48,219 nt of DNA from positions 1 through 48,219 of the forward strand of contig NZ_JACJLC010000021.1 in the NCBI RefSeq assembly GCF_016901955.1. Direction: 5' to 3'. The stretch is from Pseudoflavonifractor phocaeensis. GTDB lineage: Bacteria > Bacillota > Clostridia > Oscillospirales > Oscillospiraceae. The notes beneath the pieces are model-generated. The model was not told the DNA's origin and ran no database searches. It saw only the letters and a program-made list of their open reading frames with translations. Both the position numbers and the translations under genes were made by a program. Shown here one piece after another: positions 16,722-23,276 of the stretch. The number at the start of each line of letters is the position of its first letter. Position 1 is the stretch's first letter.

Positions 16722-17589
16722 GGCCCTTTTCCCCCTTTCCCGCCCGGAACAGGCTCATCAGCCTGAATTTGGCCGGGCTCTCGTTTTCCTCCTGCTCGGG
16801 CAGCAGCTCGTTACGCAGCAGCCGCTCCAGAGTCTCGGGGGCCAGATGCCGCTTGAGCATCCCCCCCACCGCCACCGAGATGGAACCGGTCTCCTCCGAG
16901 ACGATGGCCACCACCGCGTCGGTGTGCTCGCTGGCGCCGATGCCCGCCCGGTGGCGCATACCCAGCTCCCGGGACAGATTCACGTTGCCCGACATGGGCA
17001 GCATACAGCCCGCCCCCACGATCCGGCCCGCCCGCACGATGACCGCGCCGTCGTGGAGGGGAGCCTTGTTCCAGAAAATATTTTTTAAAAGCTCGGCGTT
17101 CACCGTGCAGTCCAGGGCAGTGCCCGTCTTGATGGCGTCCTCCAACATGTTTTTCCGCTCAAAAACCATCAGGGCGCCGGTCTTGGATTTGGACAGGGAG
17201 GCGTAGGCCTCCACCGTCTGGGTGATGGCCCCGTCCAGCTCGTTGCGCTCCTCGGCGTTGGAGAACACCTTGCCCAGGTTGGTGCGGCCCATCTGCTCCA
17301 GGAAGCGGCGGATCTCCGGCTGGAAGAGCACCACCAGGGCCAGAGCGCCGTACTCCACGATCTTCCCCATGAGGAAGTTCACTGTGTTCAGCTGGAGCAC
17401 TCCGGATACCAGCAAGGCCACCAGCAACAACAGGATGCCCTTGGCCACCGCCCCCGAGCTGGTGCGGCGGATGAACATGATGACCTTATAGATAATAAAG
17501 GCCATGATGAGAATGTCGATGAGGTCGGAGATCCCAAAGGGGGTCACCATGGCTTTCAATTGTTGCAGCAGGTATAAAATGCCTTCCAT
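16702..17589 (-). CDS. cdaA: Membrane diadenylate cyclase
   Basis: Makes cyclic di-AMP from two ATP. Three N-terminal membrane helices (about 22-42, 50-68, 78-92) precede the DAC domain. Both catalytic motifs are intact: DGA at 180-182 (PLHDGAVIV) and RHR at 212-214 (MRHRAGIGASE). Length 295 is typical, with a basic C-terminal tail (GKGEKGHGEENH). It overlaps cdaR by 20 bases, so synthase and regulator are coupled. A strong promoter lies about 80 bases upstream. Confidence 0.96.
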   Translation of the reverse strand: MEGILYLLQQLKAMVTPFGISDLIDILIMAFIIYKVIMFIRRTSSGAVAKGILLLLVALLVSGVLQLNTVNFLMGKIVEYGALALVVLFQPEIRRFLEQMGRTNLGKVFSNAEERNELDGAITQTVEAYASLSKSKTGALMVFERKNMLEDAIKTGTALDCTVNAELLKNIFWNKAPLHDGAVIVRAGRIVGAGCMLPMSGNVNLSRELGMRHRAGIGASEHTDAVVAIVSEETGSISVAVGGMLKRHLAPETLERLLRNELLPEQEENESPAKFRLMSLFRAGKGEKGHGEENH

Positions 17590-17634
17590 GCTCCCACGTC
17601 TCCCGCTCTCCGGCGGCGCCGGTCATTCCGGTCC

Positions 17635-17652
17635 GGCCTTCTTGTGAAGGCC
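17635..17652 (-). other. Hairpin in the cdaA leader
   Basis: A perfect 7-bp stem (GGCCTTC, loop ACAA, GAAGGCC) lies just after the predicted start of transcription, and a smaller CCGGC/GCCGG hairpin follows. No U-tract is present. It does not resemble the c-di-AMP (ydaO) riboswitch. Confidence 0.5.
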
Positions 17653-17667
17653 CAACTCAACTTATAC

Positions 17668-17696
17668 ATTATACTGTATTACCCAGTAGTTGACAA
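17668..17696 (-). promoter_or_regulatory. Promoter for cdaA-cdaR
   Basis: TTGTCA, a 17-base spacer and TATAAT point toward cdaA. It is one of the best sigma-A matches in the window and marks a transcription unit start after the cysteine-desulfurase gene. Confidence 0.85.
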
Positions 17697-17780
17697 GGGT
17701 ATGAGAAATCAATTTTCTGTGAATTTGTCTCGGCTTTTCGTCCCATTCCGCACGATCCCCGGGCTTGTCCCACATAGGGT

Positions 17781-17799
17781 GGGCGGCCACAGGCCGCCC
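17781..17799 (-). terminator. GC hairpin after the cysteine-desulfurase-like gene
   Basis: An 8-bp stem (GGGCGGCC, loop TGT, GGCCGCCC) starts 14 bases past the stop codon. It lacks a U-tract, so termination efficiency is uncertain. Confidence 0.4.
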
Positions 17800-17812
17800 C
17801 CACTCTCCACGC

Positions 17813-18937
17813 TCAGCGCCGCACCAGCCGGGCCACCTCCCAGACGAACCGCTCCACCTCCGCCGGAGTATTGAAATCGGAAAAGCTGGCCCGCACAACC
17901 CCGTCCTCCAGGGTACCCGCGCTCTCGTGGGCCAGAGGCGCGCAGTGGAGCCCCGCCCGGAGAGCGATCCCCCGGTGGGCCAGAGCCTCTCCCGCCTCCT
18001 CGCAGTCCATGCCCTCCACCTGGAAGGCCAGCACCCCGGCCTGGGCGTCCTCCGCCCCGGCGGCAAAAAACCGGATCCCAGGCAGGCCCCGCAGTCCCCG
18101 GACGGCCTGCCGGAGCAGGGCCCGCTCCCGGGCCAGGATGGCCTTTTCCCCCCGGCCCGCCACATAGCGCAGCCCAGCCAGCAGACCGGCAATACCCGGC
18201 ATGTTGTGGGTGCCTGCCTCCAGCCGGTCGGGCAGGAAGTCGGGCATGCTCTGGAGGGCGGAGGCGCTGCCGGTGCCCCCTTCCAGCAGAGGCCGCGCCT
18301 CTCCCCCGCCGCACAGCAGCAGGCCGGTGCCCTGGGGACCGTACAGTCCTTTGTGCCCCGGCATGGCCACAAAGGCCGCCCCCCATTGTTCCGGCTCCAC
18401 TGGCAGGCAACCGGCGGACTGGGAGGCGTCCACGATGAGGGGCACCTCCCGCTGCCGGCAGAGGGCGGCGATCTCCCCCACCGGCAGCACGAAGCCAAAC
18501 ACATTGGACACGTGGGTGCACACCACAGCGGCGGGGCGGGCCGCCAGCCCGGCGGCAAAGGCCTCCAGCTGGGCCTGCCGGTCAAACAGGGATGCCCTGG
18601 CCACAGCCACCTCCGCCCCCAAACCGTGTAGGGGCCGGGTGACCGCGTTGTGCTCCCAGCCGGAGATGAGCACCCGATCCCCCGGCCCCACCAGGGAGCG
18701 AATGGCGATGTTCAGGCTGTGGGTGGCGGAAGAGGTAAAGACCACTTCTTCCGGATTTTCCAGATTGAAAAGTCCCGCTGCCGCCTGGCGGCAGGCGAAG
18801 GCGGTTTCCGCCGCCCGACGGGCGGCGGGATGGCCTCCCCGTCCTGGGCTGGCCAGGCGGTTCACCGCCCAGGCCATGGATCGGGCCACGGCGGGGGGCT
18901 TCTGCAGGGTAGTGGCGGCGCTGTCCAGATAGATCAC
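17813..18937 (-). CDS. Class-V aminotransferase / cysteine desulfurase family protein
   Basis: A PLP enzyme of 374 residues in the Csd/SufS-like branch. The opening YLDSAATT, the HNA motif (His97), Asp170 in DASQS and the PLP lysine Lys196 (MPGHKGLYG) are present. The mobile-loop residue that would carry persulfide or selenide is Cys332 (GLHCAP). The start is GTG at 18937: GGGAGG is 7 bases upstream and the GTGA overlaps the DUF3343 stop by 4 bases. Partner choice by the adjacent DUF3343 protein suggests delivery of S or Se to that protein rather than general Fe-S assembly. Desulfurase versus selenocysteine-lyase activity cannot be told from sequence. Confidence 0.88.
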   Translation of the reverse strand: MIYLDSAATTLQKPPAVARSMAWAVNRLASPGRGGHPAARRAAETAFACRQAAAGLFNLENPEEVVFTSSATHSLNIAIRSLVGPGDRVLISGWEHNAVTRPLHGLGAEVAVARASLFDRQAQLEAFAAGLAARPAAVVCTHVSNVFGFVLPVGEIAALCRQREVPLIVDASQSAGCLPVEPEQWGAAFVAMPGHKGLYGPQGTGLLLCGGGEARPLLEGGTGSASALQSMPDFLPDRLEAGTHNMPGIAGLLAGLRYVAGRGEKAILARERALLRQAVRGLRGLPGIRFFAAGAEDAQAGVLAFQVEGMDCEEAGEALAHRGIALRAGLHCAPLAHESAGTLEDGVVRASFSDFNTPAEVERFVWEVARLVRR

Positions 18938-19188
18938 AGGCCCACCTCCCGCAGACCCCGGTCCTCTGCCTGCAAAAAGATCCGCTTGGGGGCCAGCCCC
19001 GCCCGGTTGAGCACCACCAACGCGGCGGTGAGGCTGCGCTCCGGTATTTTGACGCAATGGCTGCACCCCTCCCGGTCGATGACCTTGGGGGAGCGCAGGA
19101 TCCGTGCCGTGATCCCCACCCGCTCCAACGCGGCGGCGGTCCGCTGGGCATAGGTCAGGGAGCGGCAGACCATGAGATAATAGACCAT
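18934..19188 (-). CDS. DUF3343 putative Se/S-carrier protein
   Basis: An 84-residue protein. CSHC (Cys42, Cys45) sits in a loop before a helix (IPERSLTAALVVL), the layout of the DUF3343 Se/S-carrier-like family. Comparative genomics has linked the family to selenium utilisation, though biochemistry is sparse. It is coupled by a 4-base overlap to the downstream PLP enzyme. Its ribosome site (AGGAG) lies inside the 3' arm of a terminator-like hairpin, with a run of six U between site and ATG. Its output may therefore depend on antitermination or on opening of that hairpin. Confidence 0.82.
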   Translation of the reverse strand: MVYYLMVCRSLTYAQRTAAALERVGITARILRSPKVIDREGCSHCVKIPERSLTAALVVLNRAGLAPKRIFLQAEDRGLREVGL

Positions 19189-19236
19189 AAAAAACGCTCC
19201 TCTCGCACCAGCCTATGCCGGCGGCGAGAGAAGCGT
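19189..19236 (-). terminator. Terminator/attenuator containing the DUF3343 ribosome site
   Basis: A 13-bp stem (ACGCTTCTCTCGC with GCGAGAGGAGCGT, one U-G pair) with a 17-base loop is followed directly by six T on the minus strand and then the DUF3343 ATG. It has all the features of an intrinsic terminator for ispD-ispF. Its 3' arm also contains the only good ribosome-binding site for DUF3343. Confidence 0.8.
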
Positions 19237-19253
19237 GACGTAAATGATATCTC

Positions 19254-19733
19254 CTATCTTCTTAACTCTTCCAAAAGACACACGGCGTGGGCCGCCATCC
19301 CCTCTCCGGCCCCGGTGAAGCCCAGGCCCTCCTCGGTGGTGGCCTTGACGCTGACCTGGTCGGGGTTGATCCCCAACCGGGTGGCCATGTTTTCCCGCAT
19401 CCGGGGGATGTGGGGAGCCAGCTTGGGCCGCTGGGCCAGGACGGTGGCGTCAATGTTGCCCACCCGGTACCCGGCCTGGGCAATGCGCTCCCCCACCCGC
19501 TCCAGCAGCACCAGACTGTCCGCTCCGGCGTAGGCCGGGTCATTGTCGGGGAACAGCTTGCCGATATCCCCCAGGGCTGCCGCCCCAAGCAGGGCGTCCA
19601 TCACCGCGTGGACCAGTACATCAGCATCCGAATGGCCCAGCAGGCCCTTTTCATAGGGGATATCCACCCCGCCCAGGATGAGTCTGCGGCCCTCCACCAG
19701 CTTGTGTACGTCATATCCATGTCCGATCCTCAT
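19254..19733 (-). CDS. ispF: 2-C-methyl-D-erythritol 2,4-cyclodiphosphate synthase
   Basis: The fifth step of the MEP isoprenoid pathway. The zinc ligands Asp8 and His10 (GHGYDVH) and His42 are present, with GHSDADV at 33-39. The C-terminal [12 protein letters not shown] segment is intact. Length 159 is standard. The ATG at 19733 overlaps the ispD stop by 4 bases; an in-frame upstream codon would lie inside ispD. It is followed by the terminator/attenuator before DUF3343. Confidence 0.97.
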   Translation of the reverse strand: MRIGHGYDVHKLVEGRRLILGGVDIPYEKGLLGHSDADVLVHAVMDALLGAAALGDIGKLFPDNDPAYAGADSLVLLERVGERIAQAGYRVGNIDATVLAQRPKLAPHIPRMRENMATRLGINPDQVSVKATTEEGLGFTGAGEGMAAHAVCLLEELRR

Positions 19734-20464
19734 GAACCTTCCCTCCAAGTCAGCAGGGCCTCTGCCGTAGCTATATCCTCCGGCGTGGTCAGCTTGAGAT
19801 TGCAGTAGTCTCCCTGGGTGATGGCAACCCCGATGCCCAGCCGCTCTACAGCGGAGCAGTCGTCGGTGAGGGCGGCCCCTTCCGCCAAGGCCTGTTTCAG
19901 GGCGGTGGCGATCAGGTCCCGCTGGAACACCTGAGGGGTCTGGACAGCGTACAGGACCGACCGGTCGGGGGTGCGCTCCACCACACCCTCCCGTACCACT
20001 TTGATGGTGTCCTTCACCGGCACCGCCGGAGCGGCCGCCCCGCTGTGGGCCCCCCGGGTGATGACCGCCTCCAGCAAGGCCTGGCTCACCAGGGGCCGGG
20101 CCCCGTCGTGGATGGCCGCCAGATCGATGCCCCGGCTCAACTCCCCCAGACCGGCCAGCACCGATTCCGTCCGGGTCTTACCCCCCCGGATCACCTTGGC
20201 CACCTTGGTCAGGCCGGCCTCCCGGCACAGGCCGCTGATGGGAACGATCAGATCCTCCCGGGTGACCACCACGATCTCGGCGATGTGGGGGCAGTCCTCC
20301 AGGGCCCGCAGGGTACGCAGGATCACCGGCGTCCCGTCCAGGGGGAGGAGCAGTTTATCCTGGCCCATACGGCTGGAACTACCTGCCGCCGGCACTACCG
20401 CCCCGCAGCGGATGGATGCTTCCTTCCTCTCCCTGCCGAAGAACCGGGACAGCAGTCCCGCCAT
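19730..20464 (-). CDS. ispD: 2-C-methyl-D-erythritol 4-phosphate cytidylyltransferase
   Basis: The third step of the MEP pathway. The nucleotide-binding loop [10 protein letters not shown] is at 25-34, followed by Lys37. The HDGARPLVS motif and the C-terminal [12 protein letters not shown] are present. I start at the ATG reading MAGLLSRF because AAAGGAGG is 7 bases upstream. This gives 244 residues with an 18-residue basic N-terminal extension before the usual start. A terminator hairpin ends less than 20 bases before the ATG, so expression from carD readthrough may be attenuated. Confidence 0.95.
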   Translation of the reverse strand: MAGLLSRFFGRERKEASIRCGAVVPAAGSSSRMGQDKLLLPLDGTPVILRTLRALEDCPHIAEIVVVTREDLIVPISGLCREAGLTKVAKVIRGGKTRTESVLAGLGELSRGIDLAAIHDGARPLVSQALLEAVITRGAHSGAAAPAVPVKDTIKVVREGVVERTPDRSVLYAVQTPQVFQRDLIATALKQALAEGAALTDDCSAVERLGIGVAITQGDYCNLKLTTPEDIATAEALLTWREGS

Positions 20465-20472
20465 AACACCGC

Positions 20473-20492
20473 CTCCTTTTACAAAAAAGGAG
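20473..20492 (-). promoter_or_regulatory. Alternative hairpin sequestering the ispD ribosome site
   Basis: CTCCTTTT, a 4-base loop and AAAAGGAG form a perfect 8-bp stem on the minus strand that hides the ispD Shine-Dalgarno. Its 5' arm is the 3' arm of the preceding terminator, so the two structures exclude each other. Confidence 0.55.
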
Positions 20493-20509
20493 CCTTCCGG
20501 CCCCTTTTT
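20483..20509 (-). terminator. Intrinsic terminator between carD and ispD
   Basis: An 11-bp stem (AAAAAGGGGCC with GGCTCCTTTTT, one U-G pair) is closed by a GGAA tetraloop, and its 3' arm ends in a run of six T on the minus strand, in the 95-base carD-ispD gap. Confidence 0.85.
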
Positions 20510-20559
20510 CACACTTGATCCGGGTGAGACGGCCTGACCGTCCCGCCGTTGTTATCCTA

Positions 20560-21036
20560 TTACGCCATGGCCGTGTTGATGCGGGCCTCTACGTCCTCGT
20601 AGCTGGCGTTCTGAGAGAGCACGATTTCTGAAATGAGGATCTGCTTGGCGGAGTGGAGCATTTTCCGCTCCCCGGTGGAAAGCCCCCGCTCCTCGTCCCG
20701 GCGGGTGAGTCCCTTCACCACACGGGCCACCTCCAGCAGGTCGCCGCTTTTTAAACGGAGCATGTTTTCCCGGTATCGCCGGTTCCAGTTGGGGGTCATG
20801 TCCACCTCGATGTCGGGGATGGCGGCGATGATCCGGTCCGCCTCCTCTTCCCTGACCACCGGGCGCACACCGATCTCATCGCTGTTGGCGGTGGGGATCA
20901 TGACCAGCATGCCGCCCACCGGCAGCTTGAGGATGTAGTAATCCCGTACCACGCCGTTGACTTTTTTCTGCACAATGCTGTCGATCACACCAGCACCATG
21001 CATCGGGTGAACGATTTTGTCCCCTACCTGAAACAC
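20560..21036 (-). CDS. CarD family transcriptional regulator
   Basis: 158 residues. The N-terminal RNA-polymerase-interaction domain opens VGDKIVHPMHGAGVI and contains a five-strand region with DYYILKLPVGGMLVMIP. A helical DNA-interacting C-terminal domain follows, with NWNRRYRENMLRL and the GLSTGERKMLHSAK motif. CarD proteins stabilise the open complex at promoters. The start is GTG, with GGGAGG 7 bases upstream; earlier in-frame ATGs lie in the leader without a site. It has its own near-consensus promoter and a terminator downstream. Adjacency to ispD is common in Bacillota. Confidence 0.93.
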   Translation of the reverse strand: MFQVGDKIVHPMHGAGVIDSIVQKKVNGVVRDYYILKLPVGGMLVMIPTANSDEIGVRPVVREEEADRIIAAIPDIEVDMTPNWNRRYRENMLRLKSGDLLEVARVVKGLTRRDEERGLSTGERKMLHSAKQILISEIVLSQNASYEDVEARINTAMA

Positions 21037-21112
21037 GATCCCACCTCCCAGCAGATCCGTCCATCGCTTCATTTCCGTCCAAGAGTGCTCCGTGATTTGC
21101 CTGTATAGGACC

Positions 21113-21141
21113 ATTATAGACCTGATTCCCTCGCTTTGCAA
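21113..21141 (-). promoter_or_regulatory. Promoter for carD
   Basis: TTGCAA, a 17-base spacer and a perfect TATAAT read toward carD, predicting a leader of about 70 bases. It lies just after the terminator of the secreted-protein gene. Confidence 0.85.
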
Positions 21142-21164
21142 GCGGTTTCCCCGGTTTTCCCTGC

Positions 21165-21205
21165 AAAAAACAGGCCGCAGCAGAGCAACCTGCAACGGCC
21201 TGTTC
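21165..21205 (-). terminator. Terminator of the 610-residue secreted-protein gene
   Basis: ACAGGCCG pairs with CGGCCTGT around an inner GCAG/CTGC stem, and six T follow on the minus strand. It starts about 29 bases after the stop codon. Confidence 0.88.
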
Positions 21206-21233
21206 AAAATCCGCCCGAAAGAGCCGAGCAGGC

Positions 21234-23066
21234 TCAGTGTCCACAGAAGCATGGTACCTTACCCATACCCTGGCAATAGGGACAGCGGATATAGTTGATT
21301 CCATCCTTTAATGGATTGTAATACGGATCCACAATCGTGCCTTCTCCCCGGCAGAAATTACAGGTACGCATACCTGTATTTCCGCAGAGAATACAATTTG
21401 GCAGCTGATCCACGCCTCCCTGGCCACCCCCCGTACCAGCTTCGGAGGGGGTCTGTGTGGAGCCGCTGATCAGGATCACCACCCGGTTTTGGGCAGCGTC
21501 CCACTGCACATCAGCATGAAATGCCTCTGATACCGCGCGCACCGGCACAAGTGTACGGCCATTAAGTGCCTTGGCGGGTACATCCAGCGCCACGGGGGTC
21601 TGATTACGATACATGGTATTGTTGCCAATCTGAATTGCCACAGTATCCTGACCCCGCACTGCGTAAGCGGTCATTGTAGCCTGATTCCAAGTGACCTCGG
21701 CGCCCATTGCCTCAAAAATCGCCCGGACAGGGACCAGCACCCGGTTGTGCTCTGCAATAGGGGGCTGGTCAAAGCGCACAAGGCGGCCGTTGACAGTGAC
21801 AGTGATCTCGTCTGGCTTCACCATGCTCTGACTGTTTTGGGCTGTATTGTTGGAAAGTGTGGCGCCCTTATCCCGCCCCACAAGCGCCCCGTGATAGGCG
21901 TTGAGATCGGAGACCGTAGTGCGGACCGTCGAGGTACAGCCGGTCATCAAAGCCCCCTCCCGGGCGGTGCCCAGCAGCCCTCCCACCGCGGAGGGGGTTT
22001 TCCCAGCGGTGGATTTAAGGGTGATTTGCCCGGAGGCGAAGCAGTCCCGCAGGGTCCCCGCGCTATCGCCCACAAGGCCACCCACTGAGTTGTAGGTCTC
22101 AACGCCGCCGGCTGTCAGGGTCACGTTGGCAGCGCAGTTCTCCACCACGGTGTATCGGTCCGTCTTACCTGTAATACCTCCCAGACCGATGCACCAGTTG
22201 CCCAAGATGGTCACGTCGGCAGTGCAGCCCTGAACCAGAGGCGGGTCCAGGCCGTCCAGCCCGGCGTTGTTGGTGACGATGCCGTTGGAAGAGCTCCAGG
22301 CCAGATCCCCTGGCGCCAAGTATGTCCACGTCCCAGCATCGCACTGGCCCACGATACCGCCGGCCAGCCGACTGCTGGCGTAATATCGGTCACCAGACAT
22401 GGTTATCTTGCCAGAGGCGGAACAGTCGATGATCTTGCCGCCATTTCCGTTGAGACCGGCCACCAGCCCCACCGGGTCCCGCAGCCCGCTGCCGCCCAGG
22501 TTTCCCTCCACTCGGCAGTTGCGGATGGTGCCGTAGTTGTCACACACAAGGCCGCCCGTGATGATCCCATGGTCGTCACTGTACAGGGAGCCGTAGTCTT
22601 GGGACAGCTCCAACGTCAGGTTTTCGATCGTCCCAAAATTCACAGGAAACAGGGGATACCGATGTACCTTGGCAGTACCCCAATCGGGATTGGGATGGAG
22701 ATTGAGCGCGAAATTTCGGATGGCGTGGCCTCCTCCGTCAAAGGTACCACAAAAACCGATGCGCAGATCATAATCCCGGTTATTATAGATTTTGATGGGC
22801 TGTTCCAGGGCGATGTCAGCCCCCAGGCGGAAATAGCCAGCGGCGCCCGGCCGGCCATCCGGCAGCTCGTCGCACTGCTGTGCAATGTAGGTGTAGGCCG
22901 TCTGGAGATCTTCTGCGGAATAGATCATCCAGGGGTCCTGTTCCGTTCCTCTGCCCCGCAAGCCAGGGACATCCGCGCCCAGGGCGGCCGGTATGGCGGC
23001 GACGAGGAGCAGAAGGACAGAAAGCGCGGCCAGCAGGGTTCTAAAAGCGGAAAAATATCGCTTCAT
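21234..23066 (-). CDS. Secreted GLUG-repeat / copper-amine-oxidase-N-like protein with Cys-rich C-terminus
   Basis: 610 residues with a clear signal peptide (basic MKRYF, hydrophobic core to about 27, AALGA cleavage region). Residues about 110-430 form a repeat region with GG-V-N-turn motifs (GGLVCDNYG, GGIVGQCDAG, VGGLVGDSAG, VGGLLGTAREG) typical of GLUG or beta-helix proteins. Two copper-amine-oxidase-N-like stalk modules follow (LVPVRAIFEAMGAEVTW and LVPVRAVSEAFHADVQW, about 440-555). The last 50 residues carry CxxC pairs and CxFCxGxG-like motifs resembling DnaJ-type zinc fingers, unexpected on an exported protein. It is monocistronic, and its GC content looks lower than its neighbours'. 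Function is unknown; cell-surface display is inferred. Confidence 0.88.
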   Translation of the reverse strand: MKRYFSAFRTLLAALSVLLLLVAAIPAALGADVPGLRGRGTEQDPWMIYSAEDLQTAYTYIAQQCDELPDGRPGAAGYFRLGADIALEQPIKIYNNRDYDLRIGFCGTFDGGGHAIRNFALNLHPNPDWGTAKVHRYPLFPVNFGTIENLTLELSQDYGSLYSDDHGIITGGLVCDNYGTIRNCRVEGNLGGSGLRDPVGLVAGLNGNGGKIIDCSASGKITMSGDRYYASSRLAGGIVGQCDAGTWTYLAPGDLAWSSSNGIVTNNAGLDGLDPPLVQGCTADVTILGNWCIGLGGITGKTDRYTVVENCAANVTLTAGGVETYNSVGGLVGDSAGTLRDCFASGQITLKSTAGKTPSAVGGLLGTAREGALMTGCTSTVRTTVSDLNAYHGALVGRDKGATLSNNTAQNSQSMVKPDEITVTVNGRLVRFDQPPIAEHNRVLVPVRAIFEAMGAEVTWNQATMTAYAVRGQDTVAIQIGNNTMYRNQTPVALDVPAKALNGRTLVPVRAVSEAFHADVQWDAAQNRVVILISGSTQTPSEAGTGGGQGGVDQLPNCILCGNTGMRTCNFCRGEGTIVDPYYNPLKDGINYIRCPYCQGMGKVPCFCGH

Positions 23067-23218
23067 ATAAATTCCTCGCTTTCAAAATAATACGGTTGCC
23101 CATCAGATGATGTTATATTTTACAATACTTTACTGCTGAACGCAAGCTGAAAGACCATTTTCCCCGCCCTGAACAGCCCTCCAACTCATGATACCGATGA
23201 GATGGCGGGCCTCCCTCC

Positions 23219-23265
23219 CAAAACAACAGCGCCGTTTTGCAAAAAACTCGCAAAACGGCGCTGTT
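23219..23265 (-). terminator. Terminator of the rpiR-to-ispH-rpsA operon
   Basis: A perfect 16-bp inverted repeat (AACAGCGCCGTTTTGC and its complement) with a 9-base loop begins 12 bases after the stop codon and is followed by GTTTT. It is the longest perfect stem in this part of the window, shared in length only by the one after rplS. Confidence 0.88.
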
Positions 23266-23276
23266 TGAACGCGGAA

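Noticed and set aside
17590-17667. A c-di-AMP riboswitch before cdaA
   Set aside because: The leader is too short and shows only two simple hairpins, without the conserved ydaO core.
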